Assembly (NCBI GenBank): GCA_963667075.1
Contig: OY762938.1
Location: forward strand, 62,001-126,000
DNA from: G963667075 sp963667075
GTDB lineage: Bacteria; Pseudomonadota; Alphaproteobacteria; Micavibrionales; Micavibrionaceae
Length of the DNA stretch: 64,000 nucleotides
Direction of reading: 5' to 3'
Both the position numbers and the translations under genes were made by a program. The notes under the pieces are model-generated. The model saw only the letters and a program-made list of their open reading frames with translations. It did not search any database and was not told the DNA's origin. Of the stretch, positions 26,647-36,052 are shown piece after piece. Position 1 is the first letter of the stretch, and the number at the start of each line of letters is the position of its first letter.

Positions 26647-28212
26647 TCAGGATTCTTCGAGGAGTTTCTCAACATGCGCAATCGCAATATTGAGCTTTTC
26701 TTTTATAATGGCATCAGATGGTGCTGATGCGGCCTGATACGTGGAAGAAGTAGAAGTCGAAGTAGAGAATAATTCTTTTTGTTTTTGTTCAACGAGTTTC
26801 TTGTGCTCTTCTCTTTCTTTCTCTGCCTCAGCAAGTTTCTGGCGTGTATCTTCCAGTTGTGCTTTGCACTGATCAAGTTCTTTTTCCTGTGCAGCAGAAG
26901 CAGTATTAGCACGTTGCAGTTCTTTCTCCTGCTCTTCCAATTGTGCTTTGAGCTGCTCCATCTGTTTTCTTTTATCAAAAAGCTCTGTACTAGCCTGCTG
27001 AAGGGCCTGCTCGCGTCCGACAAGCTGCATTTTGTATTGATCAAGTTCTTTTCCACGCTCTGAAAAGGCTTTACCAACCGTTTGCAATTCCTGCTCACGT
27101 TCAGCCAGTTGTTCTCTTAACTGGTCTATCAATTTTCCACGTTCGGAAAAGGCCGTATTCGCCCCTTGCAATTCCTGCCCTCGCCCGGCAAGCTGTGTTT
27201 TTAGCTGCTCCAGTTGCTTTCCCTGATCAGCAAATTCTGTATTAACACGCTGTAGTTCTTCCTCCCGGTCAGCAAGCTGTGTTTTTAGCTGCTCCAGTTT
27301 TTGCGCATTTTCTTCAAGCAGGACCTTGGTCGGTCTTACTTCGCCTTGCAGTTCTTTTAGCGTTTCTTCAGTTTGTTTTAACTGCGCTTCCCGTCCTTCG
27401 AGTTGCTCTTCCAGCACCTTGATGTGGGATTCGTACGCCTTTGTTTCATCCGTACTGCCTTCGAGACTTCTGACACTGTTTTCCCTTGCCACCAACTCAG
27501 CCTGACGTTCTTTAAGCTCAGCTTCAAGTTCCTTTATATCAGCCTGTACATGTTCAAATTCAGCCTGACGTCTTGCGAACTCAGCCTCTTGTGACTGTAT
27601 TTCCTCCAGACGGTGTTTAAGTGCCTCCTCTTTGGATTCTAGCTCCTGCTGTAGCTTTTTGACTTCTTCCCGGCGCGATGCACTGGACTCTTCACGTGCT
27701 TCGAATTCTGCCTTTTTAGATTCGAGTGCCTGTTCCAAAGTACGGAAATCTTCTTCGCGTGAGGTTCTAGACTCTTCGCGCGCTTTAAACTCTGATTTCT
27801 TTGCCTCTAGCTCCTGCTGTAGCTTTTTGACTTCTTCTTCGCGGGCGGCCCTTAATTCTTCACGCGTATTGAACTCAACTTTCTTTGCTTCGAGTTCCTG
27901 CTGCAACCTTTTGAGCTCTTCTTCACGGGCGGCGGTAGAGTCATCTCGGGTTTTAAACGCGGCTTTCTTTTCTTCCAGCTCTTGTTGCAGCTTTTTAAGT
28001 TCTTCTTCGCGGGCGGCGGTTGATTCCAGACGTGTTTTGAACGCGGCCTCACGGGATGCAAGATCAGCCTCACGGGCCTTGATGTCTTCGCTCAGACCAG
28101 CACTCTGTTGCCGATTTCTGGCGTTGCCCTCGTAAGATTTAAGCGAAACTTCAAGCTTTCCAACCGATTGCTCTAATACAGCCAGAGCCTTTGCAATTTC
28201 TTCTTTCGACAC
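26647..28212 (-). CDS. Long repeat-built coiled-coil protein, putative ZauP/DUF4164-like ZapA partner
   Basis: 521 residues, nearly all coiled coil. Residues 58-197 hold five 28-residue repeats (F at 58, 86, 114, 142, 170; unit FKTR..STAAREEELKKLQQ). Residues 306-473 hold six more of a different 28-residue unit (hydrophobic starts at 306, 334, 362, 390, 418, 446; LEQLKTQLADREEELQ). 28 is four heptads. The ends, MSKEEIAKALAVLEQSVGKLE and IIKEKLNIAIAHVEKLLEES, resemble the short DUF4164/ZauP proteins normally encoded here (~100 residues). Likely a division-site scaffold working with ZapA; the expansion is unusual. Confidence 0.65.
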   Translation of the reverse strand: MSKEEIAKALAVLEQSVGKLEVSLKSYEGNARNRQQSAGLSEDIKAREADLASREAAFKTRLESTAAREEELKKLQQELEEKKAAFKTRDDSTAAREEELKRLQQELEAKKVEFNTREELRAAREEEVKKLQQELEAKKSEFKAREESRTSREEDFRTLEQALESKKAEFEAREESSASRREEVKKLQQELESKEEALKHRLEEIQSQEAEFARRQAEFEHVQADIKELEAELKERQAELVARENSVRSLEGSTDETKAYESHIKVLEEQLEGREAQLKQTEETLKELQGEVRPTKVLLEENAQKLEQLKTQLADREEELQRVNTEFADQGKQLEQLKTQLAGRGQELQGANTAFSERGKLIDQLREQLAEREQELQTVGKAFSERGKELDQYKMQLVGREQALQQASTELFDKRKQMEQLKAQLEEQEKELQRANTASAAQEKELDQCKAQLEDTRQKLAEAEKEREEHKKLVEQKQKELFSTSTSTSSTYQAASAPSDAIIKEKLNIAIAHVEKLLEES

Positions 28213-28381
28213 AACAGCCGTCCTTGTCCCTGATAGCAGCCAAATAAATAATACATAACACCAATATGTGTGAATGGATTTAAGTTATAAAGCTTATGAA
28301 TTTCCGGTCAAGACTCTTTTCTCTCTTGAAGCTTCTTTGAAGCCACTATAAAACTTTCCTAAGATTTTAAATTAACTCAAA

Positions 28382-30439
28382 ATGGATGTTTTACCTATGA
28401 CACTGCCTCAAACTTCTCCAGACTCTTCCAGCCTCTCCGGTATCAGTGTGATGCCATTTGATAAAAAACAAATGGCCAATGCTATCCGCGCCCTTGCTAT
28501 GGACGCCGTACAAGCCGCCAATAGCGGGCATCCAGGCATGCCGATGGGAACAGCCGATATAGCAACTGTACTCTATTCAAAATTTTTGAAATTTGATCCA
28601 GCTAATCCTCTATGGGCGGATCGTGATCGCTTTATTATCTCTGGTGGCCACGGTTCAATGCTCCTTTATGCGCTCAACTACCTTACTGGCTATGAAAAAA
28701 TCACATTGGACGAAATCAAAAATTTCCGCCAAATGGGCGCGATAACAGCCGGCCATCCGGAAGTTATGCCGGAAGCCGGAATAGAAATCACGACAGGCCC
28801 TCTCGGACAAGGCATTTCCAGTGCGGTGGGTTTTGCCCTCGCCGAGCGTATGATGAACAGCCGTTTTGGTAATGACCTCGTGGACCATTACACCTATGTT
28901 ATGCTGGGGGATGGTGATCTTATGGAAGGTGTTAGCCATGAAGCCTGTTCTCTGGCCGGCCATTTAAAACTCGGTAAACTGATCGTGCTCTACGATAGCA
29001 ACGGCATTACGATTGACGGGACAACAGATGTATCCTTTGGCGAAGATGTCGCGAAACGCTACGAAGCTTATGGCTGGGAAACCCTGCAAGCTGACGGACA
29101 CGATTTTGACTCTATCGAACAGGCGATTAAAGCCGCCCGCAGTAACACCGACAAACCAACCCTGATTTGCTGTAAAACGAAAATCGGCTATGGCTCCCCC
29201 AACAAGGAAAATACATCCTCCGCCCATGGTTCTCCACTTGGTGAAGAAGAAATAACAGCCACAAAGAAAAATCTCGGCTGGGATCACGGGCCTTTTGAGA
29301 TTCCACAAGAGGTTCTTGGCATGTGGCGTGCTATTGGCACCAGATGTGCAGAAGAAAGAGCCACTTGGGAAAGCCGTTTGGACGCGTCTGACAAAAAAGA
29401 GGCTTTTACAGCCGCTATCAGTGGCGATGTTACAGAAAAAGTTGAGACGGCCATTAAAGAGGCCAAAGCCTTTTTCGCCGCAGAAAAACCTAAACTCGCC
29501 ACACGGCAGACCTCTGGCAAAGTGCTTGAGTATCTAATCCCTGCTGTTGAAGAAATGATCGGTGGCTCGGCAGATCTGACTGGCTCAAACAACACACGGG
29601 TTAAGGGCTTTGAACAAGGGGTTTATCCTGACACAAACTATAGTGGTCGCTACATCTATTACGGTGTACGTGAGCATGGCATGGCCGCCATTATGAACGG
29701 TATGGCACTTCACGGCGGCATTATTCCGTACAGCGGCACGTTCCTCTGTTTCGCGGACTATAGCCGTCCGGCCATTCGCTTAAGTGCGCTTATGGGGATC
29801 AGAACGATTCATGTTTTGACGCATGACTCCATTGGTCTTGGTGAAGACGGCCCGACACACCAACCGGTCGAACATCTGGCCGCTTTACGCGCTATTCCGA
29901 ATTCCTATCTCTTCCGCCCTTGTGACGGGATAGAAACAGCAGAAAGCTGGGAAATCGCATTAAAAACACAAAACAAGCCTTCTATGATGGCTCTTACACG
30001 TCAAGGCCTTCCGACACTCCGCGAGGCCGATGATGAAAATAAAACAGCCAAAGGGGCTTATATTCTCTCTGACTGTGATGGCGCACCCGCACTCACCCTT
30101 TTTGCAAGCGGCTCTGAAGTTTCCATCGCCATGGAAGCAAAAGAAAAACTGTTGGCAGAAGACCCAGCTACGCGCATTCGCGTTGTATCTGTTCCTTGTA
30201 TGGAGCTGTTCTTTGAACAGGACATGAGCTACATAAACAGCATCATCTGCAACGATAGCAAAAAAATCGCTGTTGAAGCTGCCCTTGATTTTGGATGGCA
30301 CAAAATGATCGGGCCACATGGTGGCTTTATCGGGATGACCGGCTTTGGTGAGTCTGCACCAGCCGACGAACTCTACAAGCATTTTGGCATTACAACAGAC
30401 AATATCGTTGAAACAGCCAAAACAATGCTGAAGAAATAA
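28382..30439 (+). CDS. tkt: Transketolase
   Basis: 685 residues, full length. Thiamine-diphosphate motif GDGDLMEGVSHEA, N-terminal NSGHPGMPMG and C-terminal REHGMAAIMNGMALHGG are present. It moves two-carbon units between sugar phosphates in the pentose phosphate and Calvin-type pathways. No clear SD precedes the ATG at 28382; MTLPQTSP at 28397 is an alternative start. It is divergent from the coiled-coil/zapA pair and upstream of gap and fba. Confidence 0.95.
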   Translation: MDVLPMTLPQTSPDSSSLSGISVMPFDKKQMANAIRALAMDAVQAANSGHPGMPMGTADIATVLYSKFLKFDPANPLWADRDRFIISGGHGSMLLYALNYLTGYEKITLDEIKNFRQMGAITAGHPEVMPEAGIEITTGPLGQGISSAVGFALAERMMNSRFGNDLVDHYTYVMLGDGDLMEGVSHEACSLAGHLKLGKLIVLYDSNGITIDGTTDVSFGEDVAKRYEAYGWETLQADGHDFDSIEQAIKAARSNTDKPTLICCKTKIGYGSPNKENTSSAHGSPLGEEEITATKKNLGWDHGPFEIPQEVLGMWRAIGTRCAEERATWESRLDASDKKEAFTAAISGDVTEKVETAIKEAKAFFAAEKPKLATRQTSGKVLEYLIPAVEEMIGGSADLTGSNNTRVKGFEQGVYPDTNYSGRYIYYGVREHGMAAIMNGMALHGGIIPYSGTFLCFADYSRPAIRLSALMGIRTIHVLTHDSIGLGEDGPTHQPVEHLAALRAIPNSYLFRPCDGIETAESWEIALKTQNKPSMMALTRQGLPTLREADDENKTAKGAYILSDCDGAPALTLFASGSEVSIAMEAKEKLLAEDPATRIRVVSVPCMELFFEQDMSYINSIICNDSKKIAVEAALDFGWHKMIGPHGGFIGMTGFGESAPADELYKHFGITTDNIVETAKTMLKK

Positions 30440-30469
30440 ACTTTAAATTTGTAATCGGTATTTTGAATC

Positions 30470-30503
30470 GGGGGCTTTAATGAATAAGGCCCCCTTTTCT
30501 TTT
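30470..30503 (+). terminator. Rho-independent terminator of tkt
   Basis: GGGGGC (30470-30475) and GCCCCC (30489-30494) form the stem, followed by a T-rich run (TTTTCTTTT). Confidence 0.8.
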
Positions 30504-30542
30504 ATAGCATTTTCTCATCGCTTGATGATGAAGTCATTGGCA

Positions 30543-30716
30543 CTACATGGTCACGCCATTTGTAAGGACCAGATCAACAATGGAGCTATGTTCTTTATTA
30601 CTAAAGTAACGCTCATCATTTCGTGTTCTGATTGCTATTTTTCCAAAGACTTCGTTTAGCCGCGCCGGACGATTGGACATCGCACGACAGGACATATCTA
30701 CTCCATAAGTAAGCAT
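30543..30716 (-). CDS. Small hypothetical protein
   Basis: 57 residues from the ATG at 30716 (MLTYGVDMSCRAMSNRPARLNEVFGKIAIRT...), preceded by GGGGGA. A longer frame from 30800 lacks a ribosome site. Opposite strand to tkt and gap, in the gap between them. No recognised domain; may not be real. Confidence 0.3.
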   Translation of the reverse strand: MLTYGVDMSCRAMSNRPARLNEVFGKIAIRTRNDERYFSNKEHSSIVDLVLTNGVTM

Positions 30717-30929
30717 ATTTCCCCCATTTATTTCACACAACACTTTTAATGGTTTCTGTATTTTACATATATTAAGCGCAAAGTCAAGAAAAATTTGCAT
30801 TGCAGCAAAAGCATGGCGAAAAACACCCTGCTATTGACCTCTTTCCTGAATTGGTTTTAAGTGCATTCGTTGATGGTTTTTTTTGGCCATCTTATCCTGA
30901 GCAAAACAAAATTGAGGGAGTTCATCATT

Positions 30930-31949
30930 ATGAGTGTAAAAGTTTCTATTAACGGTTTTGGCAGAATTGGCCGCCTTGTCTTACGTGCCTTGTTTGAATC
31001 TGGCCGCGATGATGTTGACATCGTAGCCATTAACGATCTGGCAGATATTAAAACAAACGCCCATCTTCTAAAATATGACACCGTCCATGGTACCTTTCCT
31101 TTTGATGTAACGACAGAAGGCGATGATACGCTGGTTGTTAATGGCAAGAAAATAAAAGTGCTTCAACAGCCTGATCCTGCACAACTCCCATGGGGTGATC
31201 TTGGTATAGATATTGCGCTTGAATGCTCTGGTATTTTCTGCAGTAAAGAGAAAGCCGGTAAACACGTGCAGGCTGGTGCTAAAAAAGTGCTGATTTCTGC
31301 GCCTGGCACAGATGAGGATATTACGGTTGTGTATGGTGTAAACTGTGACAACCTGAACGCAGATCATGTCATCGTTTCCAATGCTTCCTGTACAACAAAC
31401 TGTCTTGCACCTGTCGCAAAAGCACTCAACGATACAGTGGGGATCGAAAGCGGTTTCATGACCACTATTCACTCTTACACAGGCGATCAACGTATTGTTG
31501 ATACTGCGCACAAAGATCTCCACCGTGCACGTGGTGGGGCTTCTAACATGATTCCAACCTCAACAGGTGCCGCTAAAGCCGTTGGCAAAGTGCTGCCTGA
31601 ACTGGCCGGTAAACTTGATGGTGTCGCTATTCGCGTCCCAACGCCCAATGTATCTCTCGTTGATTTAAGCTTTATTGCCAAACGCGATACCACAATTGAA
31701 GAAATCAACAACGCCATTACGGCGGCTGTTAACGGCGAGCTTAAAGGCATTCTCGGGGCCTATGACGAACCTCTTGTTTCTACGGATTTTAATCACAACC
31801 CTCTCTCTTCTATTTTTTCACTGAACGGTACGAAGGTTGTGGATGGAAAACTTGTCCGTATCATGACCTGGTATGACAATGAATGGGGGTTCTCTAACCG
31901 TATGCTTGATACAGCCGCTAAAATGCATGCTGTTGGCTATAACGAATAA
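30930..31949 (+). CDS. gap: Glyceraldehyde-3-phosphate dehydrogenase, type I
   Basis: 339 residues from the ATG at 30930 ([21 protein letters not shown]), the normal N-terminus, with GGGAG upstream; the longer frame from 30861 adds an unrelated leader. The NAD-binding Rossmann start GFGRIGR and catalytic Cys in [12 protein letters not shown] are visible. It converts glyceraldehyde-3-phosphate to 1,3-bisphosphoglycerate or the reverse. In many relatives pgk follows; here a winged-helix gene does. Confidence 0.95.
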   Translation: MSVKVSINGFGRIGRLVLRALFESGRDDVDIVAINDLADIKTNAHLLKYDTVHGTFPFDVTTEGDDTLVVNGKKIKVLQQPDPAQLPWGDLGIDIALECSGIFCSKEKAGKHVQAGAKKVLISAPGTDEDITVVYGVNCDNLNADHVIVSNASCTTNCLAPVAKALNDTVGIESGFMTTIHSYTGDQRIVDTAHKDLHRARGGASNMIPTSTGAAKAVGKVLPELAGKLDGVAIRVPTPNVSLVDLSFIAKRDTTIEEINNAITAAVNGELKGILGAYDEPLVSTDFNHNPLSSIFSLNGTKVVDGKLVRIMTWYDNEWGFSNRMLDTAAKMHAVGYNE

Positions 31950-31963
31950 GCGTAAAAGACCGG

Positions 31964-32563
31964 ATGGTTGAACTATCGAACACACACAAGAACGTCGCCG
32001 GAAAAACACAGATCCCGGAGCAAAAAGACTGGGAAGGTGCCCTTGTGATCGACCATCTGGTCTCTGCCCTTGGCGGAGATCCCTCTTGTCCTTTGCGGCG
32101 CGCGCTTGTTTTAAATGACATAGACGAGCATCCAGATACGACTCAAGCCGAGATTATGAACCGGCTAGAGATCAACAAGTCAGCACTTAACCGTGATATT
32201 GAGTGGCTGTATGACTATGGCTGCATCTTACGCCAGCAAAGTGAAAATGACGCACGCGTCATAAAATTACAAACATGCGGCTATGCTAAAAAGAATCTTA
32301 CTCATTCACTGGATTCTTTTAAAAAAAGCCATCAAAACTTGAAAAAATTTCTACTTACGTTTATAAATGCCTTCCCAGACAGAAAAATAACCCTTCGGGA
32401 TATAAAGATTCTTTTTGTTCTGGATGACAAAAAAGAAACAAGCAGACAGGCGTTACTCAACAGCCTGTATAACGGACCGCTCACAACGGATGTCCGTGCG
32501 CTGAAAAACATGATGGCTGATGGCCTGGTTGAGGAAGTAGAACATAATGACGAGTATTCTTAG
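31964..32563 (+). CDS. Winged-helix (MarR-like) regulatory protein
   Basis: 199 residues. The first winged helix covers about residues 40-95 (RRALVLNDIDEHPDTTQAEIMNRLEINKSALNRDIEWLYDYG). A second, weaker HTH-like segment is in the C-terminal half (DIKILFVLDDKKETSRQALLNSL). Likely DNA-binding. It lies 14 bp after gap and before fba, so it may regulate this glycolytic group (inference). It overlaps the next small ORF by 17 nt. Confidence 0.65.
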   Translation: MVELSNTHKNVAGKTQIPEQKDWEGALVIDHLVSALGGDPSCPLRRALVLNDIDEHPDTTQAEIMNRLEINKSALNRDIEWLYDYGCILRQQSENDARVIKLQTCGYAKKNLTHSLDSFKKSHQNLKKFLLTFINAFPDRKITLRDIKILFVLDDKKETSRQALLNSLYNGPLTTDVRALKNMMADGLVEEVEHNDEYS

Positions 32564-32684
32564 ACAGACACAAGAAGGTAGAAACCTTATAGCCGCCGCC
32601 TTGAAAAACGCAGGTATTGATAGCACTCAGGCCTATGTGGCGCGCCAAAGCAGGAAGAAGCCACCTACCCTGTCTTTTAAATAA
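32547..32684 (+). CDS. Small protein (45 aa) after the winged-helix gene
   Basis: MTSILRQTQEGRNLIAAALK, then NAGIDSTQAYVARQSRKKPPTLSFK. The ATG overlaps the end of the preceding gene by 17 nt, the same overlap length used by other gene pairs in this window, and GAGGAAG lies 9 nt upstream. Basic C-terminus. No recognised family. Confidence 0.45.
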   Translation: MTSILRQTQEGRNLIAAALKNAGIDSTQAYVARQSRKKPPTLSFK

Positions 32685-32786
32685 TAGCCTGTTTATTAAA
32701 TCCCTTGATATCATCTGAACAAATCTTGCCCTTCCGGGCGGCGTCCTCTATGTTTTAAAAGGCTTAAATAGAGGAGTTGTTAAACC

Positions 32787-33860
32787 ATGTCACAAAAATT
32801 AAACCCCGGTGTCGTATGCGGCGATGATTACAAAACGCTTTTGAAGGCCTGTAAAGACGGCGGCTATGCTCTGCCGGCGGTTAATGTCGTTGGCACAAAT
32901 ACAATTAATGCCGTGTTGGAAGCCGCCAAAAGAAACGGCTCTGACGTAATTGTTCAGCTTTCAAACGGCGGCGCACAGTTTTATGCCGGTCTTGGTATTG
33001 AAGACTCCTTCGAAGCAAAAGTGTTAGGGGCTGTCTCTGCTGCCCGCCATGTTCATCTGCTCGCACAGCATTACGGCGTGTGTGTTGTTATGCATACGGA
33101 CCATGCAAACAAAGGCCTAATTCCGTGGGTAGAGGCGATGATTGATCATAGTGAAAAACATATGAAAACATGTGGTAAACCTCTATTTACCTCTCATATG
33201 CTGGACCTTTCTGAAGAAGATATCACGTTTAACCTGTCCGAATCTGCCCGTATCCTGAAACGTATGGCCCCGCTGGGGATGAGCATTGAAATCGAACTCG
33301 GCGTAACGGGCGGCGAGGAAGATGGTATCGGCTCTGATGATAATATCGGGGCGGATAACCCCAAACTCTACACACAGCCGGAAGACTGTTTACAGGCTTA
33401 TGAGGCCCTCTCCTCTATCGGACATTTCTCGCTTGCCGCTTCTTTTGGTAACGTCCACGGCGTTTACAAACCGGGGAATGTTGTCCTGCGCCCTGAGATT
33501 CTAAAAAAAGCCCAAGACCTTGTCCAAAGCACACACGGCACAGCACATAACCCACTCGATCTTGTATTCCACGGAGGCTCTGGCTCTGAAAAAGAGAAAA
33601 TTGACGAAGCACTGACATATGGTGTCTTTAAAATGAACATCGACACAGACACGCAGTTCGCCTTCTCCGAAGGTGTTGGCACCTACGTAGAAAGCCATCC
33701 ACAGGCCTTTAAACACCAGATTGACCCTGATAACGGTACACCATACAAAAAACTCTACGACCCGCGTAAATGGCTCCGCAACGGCGAAGAATCCTTCATC
33801 GCCCGTCTCGACGAAGCATTTGTTGATCTGAAATCCAGGGGGAAATCTCTGGCCGGGTAA
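32787..33860 (+). CDS. fba: Class II fructose-bisphosphate aldolase
   Basis: 357 residues, close to E. coli FbaA (class IIA). Zinc and active-site motifs: HTDHANK, IEIELGVTGGEEDG, FGNVHGVYKPG and FHGGSGS. It cleaves or forms fructose-1,6-bisphosphate. SD GAGGAG precedes the ATG. With tkt and gap upstream it forms a central carbon cluster lacking pgk. Confidence 0.95.
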   Translation: MSQKLNPGVVCGDDYKTLLKACKDGGYALPAVNVVGTNTINAVLEAAKRNGSDVIVQLSNGGAQFYAGLGIEDSFEAKVLGAVSAARHVHLLAQHYGVCVVMHTDHANKGLIPWVEAMIDHSEKHMKTCGKPLFTSHMLDLSEEDITFNLSESARILKRMAPLGMSIEIELGVTGGEEDGIGSDDNIGADNPKLYTQPEDCLQAYEALSSIGHFSLAASFGNVHGVYKPGNVVLRPEILKKAQDLVQSTHGTAHNPLDLVFHGGSGSEKEKIDEALTYGVFKMNIDTDTQFAFSEGVGTYVESHPQAFKHQIDPDNGTPYKKLYDPRKWLRNGEESFIARLDEAFVDLKSRGKSLAG

Positions 33861-33935
33861 GCGCTGATATAGACTCAAACGCCCAACTATGAGACCATAT
33901 AAGCACAGAGATAAAAACGAAAGAGGACGTTGAAC

Positions 33936-34076
33936 ATGAAAAAAACGGAAAAAGAAAGGCTTAAAGCACTTTCAGCTTACACTTTTGATACCTCTAATTA
34001 CATTATACTGAATCCCTTGATCAAACGAGATGCGCAAACTGGGCGTTTAGTAAAAACAACACAACAATCTAAATAA
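33936..34076 (+). CDS. Small hypothetical protein (46 aa)
   Basis: MKKTEKERLKALSAYTFDT followed by SNYIILNPLIKRDAQTGRLVKTTQQSK. AGAGGA lies about 9 nt before the ATG. It ends 6 nt before the HAD-type phosphatase gene, suggesting co-expression. No family recognised. Confidence 0.45.
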   Translation: MKKTEKERLKALSAYTFDTSNYIILNPLIKRDAQTGRLVKTTQQSK

Positions 34077-34082
34077 AGTTTT

Positions 34083-34988
34083 ATGCCTAATATTGCCGTA
34101 ATTTGGGATTTCGATGGCACACTATCACCAGATGATTCAACAACGAAAACAGTAGAATATTTTGGAGAATTCTCAAAAGGCAGTGATTTTTGGGAATATA
34201 TAAGATCTCTTAGAGGTGATGCCAATCAAGCGCAATGGGAACATGTCCTGGCCTCGGATGCGCCTATTTGGTTATATGCCTTGTCCAAAATTGCGGCCAA
34301 ACGCAACGTTCCTTTAAATGATGAGTTTTTTAGAAATTTCATACTTCCTGAAATCAAATTATATCCTAATGTCCTCAACTTCTTACAACGCATAAAAGAC
34401 CTTTCAAACACTGAACGTTTTAAAGAATCAAAGCTGGATATTTACCACTTTATTGTTTCAGCAGGCTTAAAAGACCTTGTCGAACAAGTATTTCCTAAAA
34501 ACCTGATCCACTGGACTTTTGGATGCCGTTATGAAGTTGTAATCGATGAATCTCCAGACAAACTGGAAAATATCCCCGTCTTTTGCATGGACGAAACGAT
34601 GAAGACACGCTCTTTATTCGAAATCTCTAAAGGATCGTTTTTTAACCCTGAGAAAAGCGTTAATGTAAGAGTACCCGAAAGATGGGTCCCTTTCGAAAAC
34701 ATGATTTACATCGGAGATGGCGATACGGATATTCCAGCACTTTCCCTTGTACGGGATCAGGGCGGTACGGGAATCGCTGTATACAATCCCGAAAGACCAA
34801 AAAGAGATATAAAAAAGAAACTTGAAAGAATGAGCCTTGATAAAAGGGCCGACCTGATCACAAAATCTGATTTCTCTCTGGATGGAGAGCTGTTCAAATA
34901 CATAGAAAACCGCTGCCTACAAATCTGTCAGCGATATGAAGCCGCTAGTTTTTGCACCACACAAAATAATTATGTTATATCGCAATAA
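34083..34988 (+). CDS. HAD-superfamily hydrolase
   Basis: 301 residues. Motif I WDFDGTLS at the N-terminus carries the nucleophile Asp; the later acidic motif GDGDTDIPALS binds Mg2+. A long cap region lies between. Probably a phosphatase acting on a small phosphorylated substrate or protein; no substrate assigned. There is no SD of its own, consistent with coupling to the small ORF just upstream. Confidence 0.8.
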   Translation: MPNIAVIWDFDGTLSPDDSTTKTVEYFGEFSKGSDFWEYIRSLRGDANQAQWEHVLASDAPIWLYALSKIAAKRNVPLNDEFFRNFILPEIKLYPNVLNFLQRIKDLSNTERFKESKLDIYHFIVSAGLKDLVEQVFPKNLIHWTFGCRYEVVIDESPDKLENIPVFCMDETMKTRSLFEISKGSFFNPEKSVNVRVPERWVPFENMIYIGDGDTDIPALSLVRDQGGTGIAVYNPERPKRDIKKKLERMSLDKRADLITKSDFSLDGELFKYIENRCLQICQRYEAASFCTTQNNYVISQ

Positions 34989-35045
34989 TAATCAAAACGT
35001 GCCTCTCCCCTCCTGCTAACGTCCTGACAAGAGGAGACGATGTAA

Positions 35046-35942
35046 ATGGTTATGACGATACGAATACTCAAAGCAATCCAGTATATAGAAACTTATCTAA
35101 ACGATGATCTTTCTCTGGCAAAGGTCTCACAGGCGGCCTGTTATTCTCATTATCATTTTCTTCGTATTTTTCAGGCCGTCACAGGCATAACGGCAGGAAC
35201 CTATATCAGGAGACGCCGTTTGACACAGGCAGCGGAGGCTTTACTGAAAGAAGATACCCGTATTATAGAGATTGCACTGGATGCCGGGTTTGACTCACAA
35301 GCGGCTTTTAGCCGTGCCTTCAAAGAGATGTTTGATATACCACCTGCCCGGTTTCGGAAAGAACGAAAAACCTCTGCCTTTCGGGGACAACCTGTCCTGA
35401 CCGAAAAATATTTAAACCACATACAAACAAGAGGTATTACCATGACACCACGTTTTGAACATAAAGACGCCCAGACTTTTATAGGTATGGGAAAAGACTG
35501 TAATTTTGGAGAACCGGAGGCTATAGGGGATCTCTGGGACCGCTTTAACAAGATGAAGCATCTTATCACAGATCTGGCAGATGATAATGGATACGGCCTC
35601 TGTTACGCGCCCAAAGGAAAAGAAGGAAAAGAAAAGGACATCTTTCCAGAGACATTCCGATATACAGCCGCCTTGCGCGTAACAGGAGATGCCGTGTCTG
35701 TCCCGGAAGGCATGGAAAAAATCAACATGCCTGCTGAGCGATATGCCGTTTTCACACATAAAGGCTCTACGGACACGCTACCAGAGACGAATGATTATAT
35801 ATGGAAGACGTGGCTTCCCCGTTCAGGTCTTGAATTAGCAGATTCACCAGACATAGAGCTCTACTCTAAAGAATGGGACCCCATCCTTAAAGAAGGAAAC
35901 ATAGAAATCTATCTTCCTGTTATTGCGGTAACATCAAAATAA
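35046..35942 (+). CDS. AraC-family regulator with GyrI-like effector domain
   Basis: 298 residues. The N-terminal AraC helix-turn-helix pair spans about 5-115 (SLAKVSQAACYSHYHFLRIFQAVTG, TRIIEIALDAGFDSQAAFSRAFKEMFDIPP). A GyrI-like ligand-binding domain follows from about 133, the Rob/SoxS-like order. SD GAGGAG before ATG 35046. An in-frame ATG at 35442, exactly at the domain boundary, has AAGAGGT 7 nt upstream and could give a separate effector domain. Confidence 0.85.
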   Translation: MVMTIRILKAIQYIETYLNDDLSLAKVSQAACYSHYHFLRIFQAVTGITAGTYIRRRRLTQAAEALLKEDTRIIEIALDAGFDSQAAFSRAFKEMFDIPPARFRKERKTSAFRGQPVLTEKYLNHIQTRGITMTPRFEHKDAQTFIGMGKDCNFGEPEAIGDLWDRFNKMKHLITDLADDNGYGLCYAPKGKEGKEKDIFPETFRYTAALRVTGDAVSVPEGMEKINMPAERYAVFTHKGSTDTLPETNDYIWKTWLPRSGLELADSPDIELYSKEWDPILKEGNIEIYLPVIAVTSK

Positions 35943-36052
35943 GATCAAACGACGCTTTGCCCGCCTCACCGTGAACACTGTTAGACGGAACAAAACGACT
36001 GTGTTAAAGTGCGTCATGTGTTTTAAACAAACAATCGATCGGAATTAAATAA

